DNA of 64,000 nucleotides from Demequina flava (GTDB lineage: Bacteria > Actinomycetota > Actinomycetes > Actinomycetales > Demequinaceae), in contig NZ_BBRA01000002.1 in NCBI RefSeq assembly GCF_000975035.1, positions 620,036 through 684,035 on the forward strand, read 5' to 3'. How positions within the stretch are numbered: the stretch's first letter is position 1; each line of letters begins with the position of its first letter. A program made the translations under genes and the position numbers. The notes beneath the pieces are model-generated. The model worked only from the letters and a program-made list of their open reading frames with translations, did not search any database and was not told the DNA's origin. Of this stretch, positions 34,559-43,626 are shown in pieces.

Positions 34559-35911
34559 ATGACGCTCCCCGGCACTAATGCCGCCACCAGCGCCCTCGCC
34601 ACCGACCAGTACGAACTCACCATGGCCGCGAGCTACTTCTCGCAAGGCGTGACCGGGTCGGCGGTCTTCGACCTGTTTGTGCGCCGGCTACCGCTTGAGC
34701 GGCGGTTCCTCGTTGCCGCGGGCCTGGCCGATGCGTTGAGTTACCTCGATCAGTTGCGCTTCACTGATTCGGATGTCGAGTACCTGCGCTCGCTGGGCAC
34801 CTTCAATGCGGATTTCCTGGACTACCTCGGGGACTTCCGTTTCACCGGCGATGTGTGGGCGATCCCGGAAGGCGAGATTTGCTTCCCCGACGAGCCGCTG
34901 CTCCGCATCGAGGCGCCCATCATCGAGGCCCAGATCGTGGAGACGGCCCTGCTGTCCACGGTTGCTCATCAGACGGCCATCGCGTCCAAGGCCGCGCGCG
35001 TGGCGCTGGCCAGCGGCGAACGGGGCTTTGTCGACTTCGCTTCGCGGCGCGCACACGGGCCGGAGGCTGCGGTGCGAGGCGCACGCGCCGCGTATGTGGC
35101 GGGCGCTTCGGCTACCAGCAATGTCTTGGCCGGCAAGGCGTATGGAATACCGCTGAGCGGCACGATGGCGCATTCGTATGTGATGGCCTTTGAAGACGAG
35201 GTGGACGCGTTTCGACGTTTCGCCCGCGACTTCCCCACGTCCGCGGTGCTGCTGATCGACACCTACGACACCGTGGAGGGCGCGCACCGCGCTGTCCAGG
35301 TCGCGCGTGAGCTCGCCGACGAGGGCGTTCGTCTGCGGGGCGTCCGGCTCGACTCAGGAGACTTGGCGGCGCTGTCGCACAAGGTGCGGGAGGTGCTTGA
35401 CGAGGGCGGCCTTGAGGATGTCCGCATCATCGTGAGTGGCGACCTCGACGAGTATCGGATTACCGAGCTGCTAGAGGCGGGGGCTCCATGCGACGCCTTT
35501 GGCGTGGGAACCCAGATGGGAGTGAGCGCCGACGCACCCGCGCTCAGCGCCGTCTACAAACTCGCGGAGTACGAGGGTCGCCCCGTGCTGAAGATGTCCA
35601 CGGGCAAGGACTCGCTGCCCGGCCGCAAGCAGGTGTGGCGCCGTGAAGTCGACGGCGGCTTTGGCGCCGACGTGATCGGGCTCGCAGACGAGTCGCTGGA
35701 GGGACGTCCACTCCTCGAACACGTGATGGCTGACGGCTCGCCCGTAGGAGAAACCCGGTCGCTAGCCGATGCCCGCGACCGTTGCGCCCGCGCGCTGACG
35801 TCGCTGCCAGACAGCCTCCGCTCGCTCGACGTCAGCGACCCACAGGATGAGGTGCCGACGTCCCCACGGCTGCGCGCGCTCGTCACCGAGGTCAACGCAC
35901 TCCGGAACTGA
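34559..35911 (+). CDS. pncB: Nicotinate phosphoribosyltransferase
   Basis: Makes nicotinate mononucleotide from nicotinate and PRPP in NAD salvage. 450 residues. Family marks are TDQYELTMAASYF near the start, FVDFASRRAHGPEAA, GTMAHSYVMAFEDE (phosphorylated histidine), LLIDTYDTVEGAH, VRLDSGDLAALS, and SGDLDEYRI with GVGTQMGVS closing the barrel. ATG 34559 is taken; ATG 34550, three codons earlier, is equally possible because neither has a good ribosome site. Stands 31 bases after the TetR gene on the same strand. Confidence 0.93.
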   Translation: MTLPGTNAATSALATDQYELTMAASYFSQGVTGSAVFDLFVRRLPLERRFLVAAGLADALSYLDQLRFTDSDVEYLRSLGTFNADFLDYLGDFRFTGDVWAIPEGEICFPDEPLLRIEAPIIEAQIVETALLSTVAHQTAIASKAARVALASGERGFVDFASRRAHGPEAAVRGARAAYVAGASATSNVLAGKAYGIPLSGTMAHSYVMAFEDEVDAFRRFARDFPTSAVLLIDTYDTVEGAHRAVQVARELADEGVRLRGVRLDSGDLAALSHKVREVLDEGGLEDVRIIVSGDLDEYRITELLEAGAPCDAFGVGTQMGVSADAPALSAVYKLAEYEGRPVLKMSTGKDSLPGRKQVWRREVDGGFGADVIGLADESLEGRPLLEHVMADGSPVGETRSLADARDRCARALTSLPDSLRSLDVSDPQDEVPTSPRLRALVTEVNALRN

Positions 35912-35915
35912 CGCG

Positions 35916-36467
35916 CTACCGCTGAGGCTTCTTCTGCAAGGACCGCAGCGCCGCGCGCCGCGCCTTCCAGTCCGGAAGGTGCCGGTCCATAATCGCGTAG
36001 AAGCCGAGACCGTGATTGGACTCGAAGAGGTGCGCGAGTTCGTGAACCAGCACGTACTCGAGTGCGTCGCGCCCGCGCCGACCAAGTTCGACATTGAGCG
36101 AGACTCGGCGTCGCACAGCGTTACAACTGCCCCATCGCGACGTCATGATCTTGAGGCTCACCCGCGGCTCAACATCCACGCCCATCCGCTCACACCACAT
36201 CGGCATCAGCTCGTCGAGTTGCTCCCAGATCCACGCCTTCAACTGCTCGGCCTCGGGCCCGGCCTCAAGCTGCGGCGGCAAGTCAGTAATGAGTGAGCGC
36301 CGCTTCTCAATCCAGCCCGATTTGGCGCGGACAAAGCCGTCGATTGTCGACCGCGACATCGAGTACGGCGCGCTCACGGCCAACGAACCATCGGCAACGA
36401 CGCGCAGCCAAACGCGACGCATACCCTTCTTGCGGGTCAGCGTGTACTCAGGAGTGGACTCGTTCAT
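35916..36467 (-). CDS. YgjP/DUF45-type metallopeptidase
   Basis: 183 residues. The zinc site HELAHLFESNH, WGSCNAVRRRVSLNVELGR and the downstream acidic helix fit the YgjP-like (SprT/WSS1-related) metallopeptidase domain often encoded beside type I restriction genes or on its own. The N-terminal ~60 residues form the beta-rich part (KKGMRRVWLRVVADGSLAVSAP). Cytoplasmic; target unknown. Converges with pncB four bases from its stop. Confidence 0.85.
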   Translation of the reverse strand: MNESTPEYTLTRKKGMRRVWLRVVADGSLAVSAPYSMSRSTIDGFVRAKSGWIEKRRSLITDLPPQLEAGPEAEQLKAWIWEQLDELMPMWCERMGVDVEPRVSLKIMTSRWGSCNAVRRRVSLNVELGRRGRDALEYVLVHELAHLFESNHGLGFYAIMDRHLPDWKARRAALRSLQKKPQR

Positions 36468-36586
36468 ATCGCCACAAGGCTAAGCGCACCGCACGGTACG
36501 TCACAGACACGTCACACTTCTTGGGACACGGACCGCAGGCTCGCTCACCTGGGGACGACGCCCCGCATGGCAAGAATCCACAGCCC

Positions 36587-38368
36587 CTACGAGACCTCAG
36601 AGACTCGAGCCTCGGGGAACGCGAGAAAGAATGCCGCCGCCGCGAGCGCCGAGTTCCAGTTGATCGTGATCTCGTTGGTCGCCCACGAATGAATGTCGTC
36701 GACGTACGCTAGCTGCGGAGCGCAGTCTCCGTCCGGGTACTTCTCCCGGATGGCGTCGTCCCAGGTCGGGGTATCCGCGTTCGGGCCTCCCGCGACAGAC
36801 CCGTTCGGAGGGTGTGGAAGCGTCGGGTCGACCTGGTGGGCGAACCACCGTGAGTGCTGATTGTGCACAGAGGTAACGCCGTAGCCCGTAATGTACGACA
36901 GCCCCAGCGCGTTGCGACCAAGCAGGTAGTCGATGCTTTCTTGAGCCGAGCGCAGTAGCGCAGCATCGCCGCTCAGGTCATACCCGGAGCCGAGCACCAC
37001 GATGTTGTTCAGGATCTGGCTATTGGATCCCCACACGAACCCATCGGCTGGCAGCGCCATCCCGAACGGCTGAGCATCCTGCACGGCGGCAATCATGTGC
37101 GCACCCGCTACGACCTGCGCCGCGATCGCTTTGCGGTCCCTGAACCCGCTGTCCACGGTCGCGAGGTTGATCTTTGCGATGGCATCCAGCCGGTCCCAAC
37201 TGAATCCCCCGAGCGGAAAAGAGTCGGCTGTGTGGACGTCGGAAGCGAGCAAGAAGTCTTCAAATTCCTGCTCACCCGTCGTCAGATACAGCTCGGCCGC
37301 CGCCCAGTAGAACTCGTCGCGAACGTCATCGTCGTCGTAGGGACCGCCTCCAAAGAAGCCATCGGCTTGCGGGGCATACACGTCGGGGTGGCGCACGGCC
37401 GCAGACCACGATGTCCGTGCTGCCTGCAGCAAGCGTGCCGCATAGTTTGCGTCGTATGGCTCCCACAGCCGCGCACCCTGGGCGGCGACGGCGGCCACGT
37501 TGAGGGTGGCTGCCGTCGAGGGCCGGTGGAGGTAGCGGGTGTTCGGTCCGTCCGCAGGTAATAGCGGCAGGCCGGTCCATCCATAGTCGTGCACCTTGTG
37601 ATGAGCCATACCCGCCATCTCTTCACCGGCAGGCACCATCATCGACGTCATGAAGTCCAGCTCCCATCGGGCCTCGTCAAGCACGTCAGGGACGCCGTTG
37701 CCGTGTTCGGGCAACACCAGGGAACGATCGCCTAGGGCCGATGCTGCGGCACCTCCCGCACGTGCCGCACGCTCCCACACGCCCAACAGTTGGGCGACGG
37801 CGATACCGCCGTTCACGACGTACTTGCCGTGGTCCCCGGCGTCGTACCAACCCCCGACGACGTCGAGGGAGTAGCCCGCAGTCCACGGGGTTCCGTACAC
37901 CTTGTCGGAGTCCTCCGCCGGCTGGCACGGGACGTCATAATCGCCCTGGTTGATGTCGTTGTCGCTTGGTCGCGAGATGTGGCCGGCGGCCCGCGCGTAC
38001 TCGGGACCCACCAGGGACTGATCAATCTTTATCCCGGACCGCGCCAAGTAGAAGTAGTTGAGCGCGTCGCGAGTCAGCGGCTCGTAGAGACCCGCACGGA
38101 CCACAATCGGATCGCTCTCGACACCACACGCCCGCACCACGTACGTGCCAGGTTCAACGAGCTGAGAGAAGTCGATGACATGCACGTGACTGCCCGCGGA
38201 CGGGTCCACGCCAGCCACAACTGTGGTCCTCTGTGCCACCACCTGACCGTCCCCCGTCGCGACCTCCCAGTCCACCGCATCGGCCCCCTCAAAGACCAAC
38301 GTCGCGCGTTTGGGCCCGTCGGGTAGATAGCCGTATTGGTTGACGTGGATGGTGGGCTCAGCGCTCAC
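36587..38368 (-). CDS. Glycoside hydrolase family 9 glucanase without signal peptide
   Basis: 593 residues. An N-terminal Ig-like CelD_N domain (~1-90; IHVNQYGYLPDGPKRA) precedes the (alpha/alpha)6 GH9 catalytic domain. The catalytic Asp pair is in GGWYDAGDHGKYVV at ~175-185; the substrate loop GVTSVHNQHSRWF and the general acid in DDIHSWATNEITINWNS at ~556-572 are intact. It cleaves beta-1,4-glucans or cellodextrins by inversion. No signal peptide or carbohydrate-binding module is present, so it probably trims imported oligosaccharides in the cytosol. GTG 38368 with AAAGGA is preferred over GTG 38386. Confidence 0.92.
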   Translation of the reverse strand: MSAEPTIHVNQYGYLPDGPKRATLVFEGADAVDWEVATGDGQVVAQRTTVVAGVDPSAGSHVHVIDFSQLVEPGTYVVRACGVESDPIVVRAGLYEPLTRDALNYFYLARSGIKIDQSLVGPEYARAAGHISRPSDNDINQGDYDVPCQPAEDSDKVYGTPWTAGYSLDVVGGWYDAGDHGKYVVNGGIAVAQLLGVWERAARAGGAAASALGDRSLVLPEHGNGVPDVLDEARWELDFMTSMMVPAGEEMAGMAHHKVHDYGWTGLPLLPADGPNTRYLHRPSTAATLNVAAVAAQGARLWEPYDANYAARLLQAARTSWSAAVRHPDVYAPQADGFFGGGPYDDDDVRDEFYWAAAELYLTTGEQEFEDFLLASDVHTADSFPLGGFSWDRLDAIAKINLATVDSGFRDRKAIAAQVVAGAHMIAAVQDAQPFGMALPADGFVWGSNSQILNNIVVLGSGYDLSGDAALLRSAQESIDYLLGRNALGLSYITGYGVTSVHNQHSRWFAHQVDPTLPHPPNGSVAGGPNADTPTWDDAIREKYPDGDCAPQLAYVDDIHSWATNEITINWNSALAAAAFFLAFPEARVSEVS

Positions 38369-38415
38369 AGGGGCGTCCTTTCTCACAGCCGCTCAGGGCA
38401 AAAGGGGGACGCCCT

Positions 38416-39522
38416 TCACGATACGCGGGTCATCCACCCAAAGCGATCCTCAGCGCGCCCGTACTGAATATCAGTCAGGGCGCCGCGGACGTGCATGGTG
38501 AGCGTTCCCGGCCCGCCGTCGGCAACAACCTCGTCAAACGACGGCGACACTAGGCGCGCGATTGGCGTCACCACGGCGGCGGTTCCACAAGCAAATAACT
38601 CCACCACGGACCCATCGGCAATACCCGACCGCAAGTCCTCGAGCGCGATGTCCCGCTCGACGACCTCGCGACCCTCGGCGCGCAGCAGTTCAATCACAGA
38701 GTCGCGCGTCACGCCCTCGAGGATCGTGCCGGTGACCCGCGGAGTGACGACGGTGCCATCGCGACGCACTGCGAAAACATTCATTCCACCGAGCTCCTCG
38801 ATGTACTTGTCCTCGCGCGCATCAAGGAACAGCACCTGGTCGCACCCGTTGTCCTGAGCCTGTTGTTGCGGCATGAGCGAGCCTGCGTAGTTTCCGCCGG
38901 TCTTGGCCTGGCCAGTTCCGCCTTCGCCCGCACGATGGAAGCCCTGCGCGACCCAGATCGACACGGGCCGCACGCCGCCCGCGAAGTACGCGCCCACGGG
39001 GCACGCCATCAGCAAGTACTCGACTTCATGAGAGGGGCGCACGCCCAAGCATGCCTCCGTGCCCATCAGCAGAGGTCGTAGGTAAAGGCTGGATTCGCCC
39101 TGGGTCGGCACCCAGTCGCCGTCGACCGCGAGCAGGGCCTCGACCGATGCAAGAAACTCGTCCTCGCTTACAGGAGGGAGCGACAGCCGGGCGGCAGATG
39201 CTGCCATGCGCCGAGCGTTGCCCTCGGGCCGGAACAGCCGCGTCGAACCATCAGCCCAGCGGTACGCCTTGAGGCCTTCAAACACCTGCTGCGAATAGTG
39301 CAAAACCGTCGCGCCCGGGTGCAACGATAGGTCAGCGAACGGTTCCACTCGACGATTTCCCCAGCCGCCCTCAAGCGTCCAGGTCGCGCGGGCCATGTGG
39401 TCGGTAAAAACCATGCCGAAGGCGGGGGCTTCCATCGCGAGTTCGCGGTCCGGGGCCGATGCTGCATTCGGGTTCCGCTCGAGCGCGTAGTCGGCTGCGG
39501 TGACAGGGGCTGATACGTCCAT
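38416..39522 (-). CDS. ilvE: Branched-chain amino acid aminotransferase
   Basis: Last step of Val, Leu and Ile synthesis: PLP-dependent transamination. 368 residues, the longer (eukaryotic-like, type II) form usual in actinobacteria. YSQQVFEGLKAYRW, the PLP-lysine motif GQAKTGGNYAGSL and ELGGMNVFAV identify it. ATG 39522 is six bases past a TATGGT box, so the mRNA may be leaderless; a longer frame enters repeat copy D. No leader terminator is visible here, unlike cimA. Confidence 0.95.
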   Translation of the reverse strand: MDVSAPVTAADYALERNPNAASAPDRELAMEAPAFGMVFTDHMARATWTLEGGWGNRRVEPFADLSLHPGATVLHYSQQVFEGLKAYRWADGSTRLFRPEGNARRMAASAARLSLPPVSEDEFLASVEALLAVDGDWVPTQGESSLYLRPLLMGTEACLGVRPSHEVEYLLMACPVGAYFAGGVRPVSIWVAQGFHRAGEGGTGQAKTGGNYAGSLMPQQQAQDNGCDQVLFLDAREDKYIEELGGMNVFAVRRDGTVVTPRVTGTILEGVTRDSVIELLRAEGREVVERDIALEDLRSGIADGSVVELFACGTAAVVTPIARLVSPSFDEVVADGGPGTLTMHVRGALTDIQYGRAEDRFGWMTRVS

Positions 39523-39544
39523 TCCGTCACCATATCCGCGCCCC

Positions 39545-39613
39545 CTCTCCCCTGGCCGTACATACACGGCGGGGATCCGGACTCCGAGACTCCCTGGCCG
39601 TCACTTTTCGTCG
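39545..39613 (+). repeat. Two-box intergenic repeat, copy D
   Basis: CTCTCCCCTGGCCGTACATA then CACGGCGGGG, a spacer, and TCCCTGGCCGTCACTTTTCG. The only copy lying between two gene starts (ilvE and ridA diverge from here). A GGCCGATGC word follows 51 bases later. Confidence 0.88.
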
Positions 39614-39687
39614 TGCAACCCGCACCACGCGGACGTACCGTCAAGAAGTAAGGCCACCACAGCATCGGCCCGCCCCAAGGAGGAAAC

Positions 39688-40071
39688 ATGGCGATCACTC
39701 ACATCAACCCCGAAGGTATGCACGCCTCGCCAGTGTTCTCGCAGGCAGTCGTAGCATCCGGCACCCGCACTGTGTACGTGGGAGGCCAGAACGGCACCGA
39801 CGAGTCCGGCGCGATCAACGGCGACCTCGTGGACCAGACCGAGCAGGCGCTACGCAACCTGTTGACGGTCTTGTGGGCGGCCGATGCCACACAGGCTGAC
39901 GTCGTGAAGCTCACCATCTACCTGCATGAGGACGGCGACGTTCAAGAGGCGTTCGCAGGGTCGCAGGAGATCTGGGGAGCCCAGCCCGTGCCAATCACGG
40001 TGGTGAAGGTGGCCGGCTTCGCACGCGCCGAAGCGCTCGTAGAGATTGAGGCGATTGCTGTCGTGGACTGA
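39688..40071 (+). CDS. RidA-family enamine/imine deaminase
   Basis: 127 residues of the RidA/YjgF fold. RidA proteins hydrolyse reactive 2-aminoacrylate and related enamines released by PLP enzymes, protecting IlvE among others. VYVGGQNGTDESG, DQTEQALRNLLTVLWAADA and PVPITVVKVAGFARAEALVEIEAIAV follow the family. The usual catalytic Arg of archetypal RidA (in the R-x-x-V-Q segment) is not evident, so it may belong to an Rid1-7 subgroup. Strong ribosome site AAGGAGG. Divergent from ilvE. Confidence 0.85.
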   Translation: MAITHINPEGMHASPVFSQAVVASGTRTVYVGGQNGTDESGAINGDLVDQTEQALRNLLTVLWAADATQADVVKLTIYLHEDGDVQEAFAGSQEIWGAQPVPITVVKVAGFARAEALVEIEAIAVVD

Positions 40072-40082
40072 CGTCCCCGCCA

Positions 40083-40148
40083 CCGAAAACCTACGGCCAG
40101 GAGTGCCGCGAGCCGCAAACCCCGCCGAGTATGTACGGCCAGGGGAAA
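40083..40148 (-). repeat. Two-box intergenic repeat, copy E
   Basis: Reverse orientation: TTTTCCCCTGGCCGTACATA then CTCGGCGGGG, a spacer, and CTCCTGGCCGTAGGTTTTCG. It fills the gap between the ends of ridA and the acyl-CoA ligase gene. Confidence 0.88.
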
Positions 40149-40154
40149 AGGGGG

Positions 40155-41975
40155 TTAGGCGGCGGAGCGCGGGGGCTTGTTCTTGCCCGGCTTCTTGGCG
40201 TAGATCGACTCGATCACATCGGAGAAGTGCTCCATGACGACCGTGCGACGCACCTTGAGCGACGCGGTGATCTCCTCGCGCGTCTCAGAGAACTCGCGCG
40301 GCAGGATGCGGAACTCCTTAATGGCCTCGGCCTTCGACACCTGCTCGTTGGCAGATGCGACGGCGCGACCCACGGCCTCGCGAACCTTCTCGTTCATCGA
40401 GGCGGTTTCGAGATCCATCTCGGGAAGGTCGTGCGCGGCCAGCCAGTCGGGCAGCAGGACCGGGTCAAGCGTCACGACAGCGGACACGAAGTGGCGGCCA
40501 TCGCCAATCACGACGGAGTCCTGAATGGCGGGGTGCGAGCGGATGAAGTCCTCGAGCATTGCGGGCTGAATGTTCTTGCCCGAGCTCAGCACGAGCAGTT
40601 CCTTCTTGCGGCCCGTGATGCTGATCGAGCCGTCCTTGATCTCGCCAAGGTCGCCGGTCGCGAACCAGCCATCGCGCATGACCTGCGCGGTGGCGTCGGG
40701 CGCGTTCCAGTAACCGGGGAAGGTTCCGATGCCGCGCACCAGGATCTCGCCGTCGTCGTCCACCTTGGCCTCGCAGCCCGCGATGGGCCGGCCCACGGTT
40801 CCCATGATGGAGCCGGTGACGGGGGTGCCCACCACTGCGGCGGAGGTCTCGGTCAGTCCGTAGCCCTGCATCACCGTGATGCCGAGGCCGCGGAAGAAGT
40901 GTCCGAACGACGGTGTGAGCTTCGCTCCACCCGCGAGGACGTACTGCAAGTTGCCGCCCAGAAGAGCGCGGATCTTGCTCAGCACCAGGCGGTCGGCAAG
41001 CTTGTAGCGGAAGTTCAGGCCAGACGAAGGCCCGCCGGTTTCCATCGACGCCGACATCTCGCGCGCGACCTTGGCCGACCAACGGAACAGGGTCTTGCGG
41101 ATACCCTTCATCGAGGTATCTGCGCGGTTGTAGACCGTCTCGAGGACGCGCGGCACAAGTGGCATCCAGGTGGGCTTGAAGGCCTGAAGGTCGGCGGCGA
41201 GGCTCTTGTGGTTGGGCGTGTAACCGATCACGGAGCCCGTCTGCAGCGCCAAGATCATGGCGAAGCGTGCGAAGACGTGGGCCAGCGGCAGGAACAGCAG
41301 CACGCGGGTCTCGCCGTGCACAAAGGTGCCGAAGTTGGGGTCGGCTTCCACGTTGGCGGCGTGCTCGACAAGGTTGCGGTGCGTGAGCATCGCGCCCTTG
41401 GGGCGGCCCGTGGTGCCGGAGGTGTAGATGATGGTCGCGAGGTCGACCAGCGTGACGTCGGCGGTGCGCGCGGCGAGGTCCTCGTCGCTCACGGAAGCGC
41501 CGCGCGCGGCCAGTTCGTCGAGGCCTGCTGCGGTGAGCGGCAGTACCTCGGGCGCGCCCTCCAGCGCGGCGAGCATGGCCTGGTTCTCATCGCTCTCGAC
41601 GCCCACGAACGAGATCCCTGCGTCTTCCACGATCCACGCGCACTGCGAGGCCGAGGAGGACGGGTAGATCGGAACCGTCACGCCGCCGGCGGCGAGGATC
41701 GCGTAGTCAAGCTCGGACCACTCGATGCGGGTGTCGCCCATGACGCCCACGCGGTCACCAACAGAAACGCCGGTCGCAATGAGGCCCTTGGCGATCGCGC
41801 GCACGCGGTCACGGAACTCGCCGATCGTGACGCCGGTCCACTCGCCCTGTTCATCCTTAACTTCGGCAAACGCTGCGGAAGGATTTGAACTCGCGCGCTC
41901 ATTGAGCACCGCGGTCAGGTGCAGCGACGGGTCAAGGGTCACCAGGGGCGGTGAAGTCATCACGTTTTCGGCCAT
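40155..41975 (-). CDS. Long-chain fatty acid-CoA ligase (AMP-forming)
   Basis: 606 residues, ANL superfamily. Activates fatty acids to acyl-CoA via an acyl-adenylate. The AMP-binding motif is TIIYTSGTTGRPKGAML at ~181-197, with GYGLTETSA, the hinge Asp in GWFATGDLGEI and SGKNIQPAMLEDFI further on. PLAHVFARF and the two-lobed order match the FadD15-like group of actinobacteria. Upstream lies a perfect 11-bp-arm palindrome, so a TetR/GntR-type lipid-responsive repressor is likely. Confidence 0.92.
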   Translation of the reverse strand: MAENVMTSPPLVTLDPSLHLTAVLNERASSNPSAAFAEVKDEQGEWTGVTIGEFRDRVRAIAKGLIATGVSVGDRVGVMGDTRIEWSELDYAILAAGGVTVPIYPSSSASQCAWIVEDAGISFVGVESDENQAMLAALEGAPEVLPLTAAGLDELAARGASVSDEDLAARTADVTLVDLATIIYTSGTTGRPKGAMLTHRNLVEHAANVEADPNFGTFVHGETRVLLFLPLAHVFARFAMILALQTGSVIGYTPNHKSLAADLQAFKPTWMPLVPRVLETVYNRADTSMKGIRKTLFRWSAKVAREMSASMETGGPSSGLNFRYKLADRLVLSKIRALLGGNLQYVLAGGAKLTPSFGHFFRGLGITVMQGYGLTETSAAVVGTPVTGSIMGTVGRPIAGCEAKVDDDGEILVRGIGTFPGYWNAPDATAQVMRDGWFATGDLGEIKDGSISITGRKKELLVLSSGKNIQPAMLEDFIRSHPAIQDSVVIGDGRHFVSAVVTLDPVLLPDWLAAHDLPEMDLETASMNEKVREAVGRAVASANEQVSKAEAIKEFRILPREFSETREEITASLKVRRTVVMEHFSDVIESIYAKKPGKNKPPRSAA

Positions 41976-41982
41976 ACTTAAT

Positions 41983-42008
41983 CGTAACCTACGGGCGCGT
42001 AGGTTACG
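41983..42008. promoter_or_regulatory. Palindromic operator upstream of the acyl-CoA ligase gene
   Basis: CGTAACCTACG and CGTAGGTTACG, perfect 11-bp arms around GGCG, end eight bases before the start codon. A further half-site CGTAGGTCACG follows at 42013-42023. The arm sequence and spacing are typical of TetR-family sites; the cognate regulator is not in the window. Confidence 0.75.
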
Positions 42009-42116
42009 GAGACGTAGGTCACGGGTGAGCCGTGGGCGAACATGCCCGATGCTGCGCTCACCAAGGCGCTGTCAGAGGGCCGATGCCGTGGTCACCCCAA
42101 CGCGGAACGAAGCGCG

Positions 42117-42704
42117 CTAGCCGCAGTAGTCGCAGGCGCCGGTGGCCGGCAGGTTGGTGAAGCACGAGGGGCACGTCGGCACCACGGGCTCTGCCTTCTT
42201 GGGGCTAGCTGCCTTCTTCTTTGCAGCGGCGGCAGGCTTGGCCAGCGTGGCAGTCATGGTTCCCGAGGTTGCCGCTGCGGGAGCACCGGCATGGGTGTCG
42301 GCGTAGGCGCCCGAGGGGTCGAGGTCCGCGTCGCTGTGCGTGCCCATCGGAAGGTCCAGGTTCCACTGCGACGACGATTCCGTGGGAACCACGCTGTCAG
42401 CGCGCGTCGCGCCCGGAAGCTCAACCCACTCGCTCTCGCCATCGGCAGGGTGTAGCGCGATGTACAACTCGGTGATGAACGCGACCGGCTTGGTCTGGCC
42501 CAGCGCCTCGAGCGCGATGTACTCACGCGAGGCTGGGATGTAGACGTGCTCGAAGTCGAAGTCGCGCGTCACCTCCCGCACACGATCGACCGCCCCCAAC
42601 CCCAAAGCGAAGTCTGCCAGGGCGGCATCGAGAGTACGGAAGTAGGTGCGCTGTTCGAGGTCAGTTGGGGAAGTCACCGGTGAATCTTGCCCCACTTGCG
42701 GCAC
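42117..42704 (-). CDS. Zinc-ribbon-containing protein of unknown function
   Basis: 195 residues. The first ~110 form a compact domain with FRTLDAALADFALGLGAVDRV and EHVYIPASREYIALEALGQ. A flexible linker rich in Ala, Lys and Pro (~140-175) leads to a C-terminal zinc ribbon CPSCFTNLPATGACDYCG with two CxxC knuckles. No enzyme motif. The start is uncertain: GTG 42704 or GTG 42677, neither with a clear ribosome site. Single gene, probably DNA-, RNA- or protein-binding through the ribbon. Confidence 0.6.
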   Translation of the reverse strand: MPQVGQDSPVTSPTDLEQRTYFRTLDAALADFALGLGAVDRVREVTRDFDFEHVYIPASREYIALEALGQTKPVAFITELYIALHPADGESEWVELPGATRADSVVPTESSSQWNLDLPMGTHSDADLDPSGAYADTHAGAPAAATSGTMTATLAKPAAAAKKKAASPKKAEPVVPTCPSCFTNLPATGACDYCG

Positions 42705-42753
42705 CCCATTTGACCACCTGCGCTCAGATTGAGAGAAGTCTCACGTGTCCGTG

Positions 42754-43626
42754 TCAGCTGGGGTCGCGATACTTCCACATGGTCAGTGTTCCGAAGACGG
42801 CGACGAGGACCGCCGACCACACCAACGCGAGCGTGAGATCCGCACCGGGCGACATCCCGTCCATCAGTGCGCGCACCGCTGTAACCAGGTGCGATACCGG
42901 GTTCACGTCCACCCACGCCTGCAACCAGCCAGGCATGGTGGACGGGTCCACGAAGATGTTGGACGCGAACACCAGCGGCATCATCACCATCATCGCGACA
43001 CCCATCACCGCGTTGGGACTGCGCAGCAACATCGACAGGAACGTCCACACCCATCCAAGCGAGAACGCGAAGACGAGCAGTAGCGCCACCCCGAGCACGA
43101 CGCCCACGAAGCCGCCGCCAGGGCGCCAACCAATCAGGAGGCACACAACCGACGTCACGATGGCGGCCACGGTGAATCGCACGGCATCGCCCAGGAGCAT
43201 GCCCACAAGAGCGCTAGGACGCCAGATAGGCAGCGAGCGGAAGCGGTCAAAGACGCCCTTGTCGAGGTCTGTGCGGAGCGTGGTGCCCGTGTACATCGTG
43301 ATGAACAGCACCGACTGCACCAGGATGCCCGGCGCCAGGTAGGCGATGTAATTATCGACCGAGCCGGCGATGGCACCACCGAAGAGGTACGTGAACAGCA
43401 GTGTCATCACGACGGGGAACACAGTGACGTCGAGCAGTTGCTCGGGCACGTGCTTGATCTTGAGCAGTGCACGCCACCCGAACGTCACCGAGGTCGACAG
43501 CGCACTGGGCCGCGCGGGGCGCTCGGTGTTCGCGAGCGCGTGGGTGATCGCATGCGCCTGGGGCGCTGGGGTGTTCTCCGCGGCTGGCTCGGGCGTGGAC
43601 TCGGCTTGTGATGTCTCGGTGCTCAT
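42754..43626 (-). CDS. ABC-2 type exporter permease (DrrB-like)
   Basis: 290 residues with six transmembrane helices and an N-terminal cytoplasmic Pro/Glu/Ala-rich tail of ~40 residues. The ABC2_membrane signature is seen in [36 protein letters not shown] and [21 protein letters not shown]. With the upstream ATPase it forms a daunorubicin-resistance-type exporter for a lipophilic compound. Start overlaps the ATPase stop by four bases. Confidence 0.88.
   Translation of the reverse strand: MSTETSQAESTPEPAAENTPAPQAHAITHALANTERPARPSALSTSVTFGWRALLKIKHVPEQLLDVTVFPVVMTLLFTYLFGGAIAGSVDNYIAYLAPGILVQSVLFITMYTGTTLRTDLDKGVFDRFRSLPIWRPSALVGMLLGDAVRFTVAAIVTSVVCLLIGWRPGGGFVGVVLGVALLLVFAFSLGWVWTFLSMLLRSPNAVMGVAMMVMMPLVFASNIFVDPSTMPGWLQAWVDVNPVSHLVTAVRALMDGMSPGADLTLALVWSAVLVAVFGTLTMWKYRDPS

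Noticed and set aside
40131-41888. Long open frame (about 585 codons) on the plus strand opposite the acyl-CoA ligase gene
   Set aside because: High GC keeps antisense frames open. The minus-strand protein has complete ANL motifs; the antisense translation is low-complexity, rich in Arg, Gly, His and Val, with no fold-like pattern.
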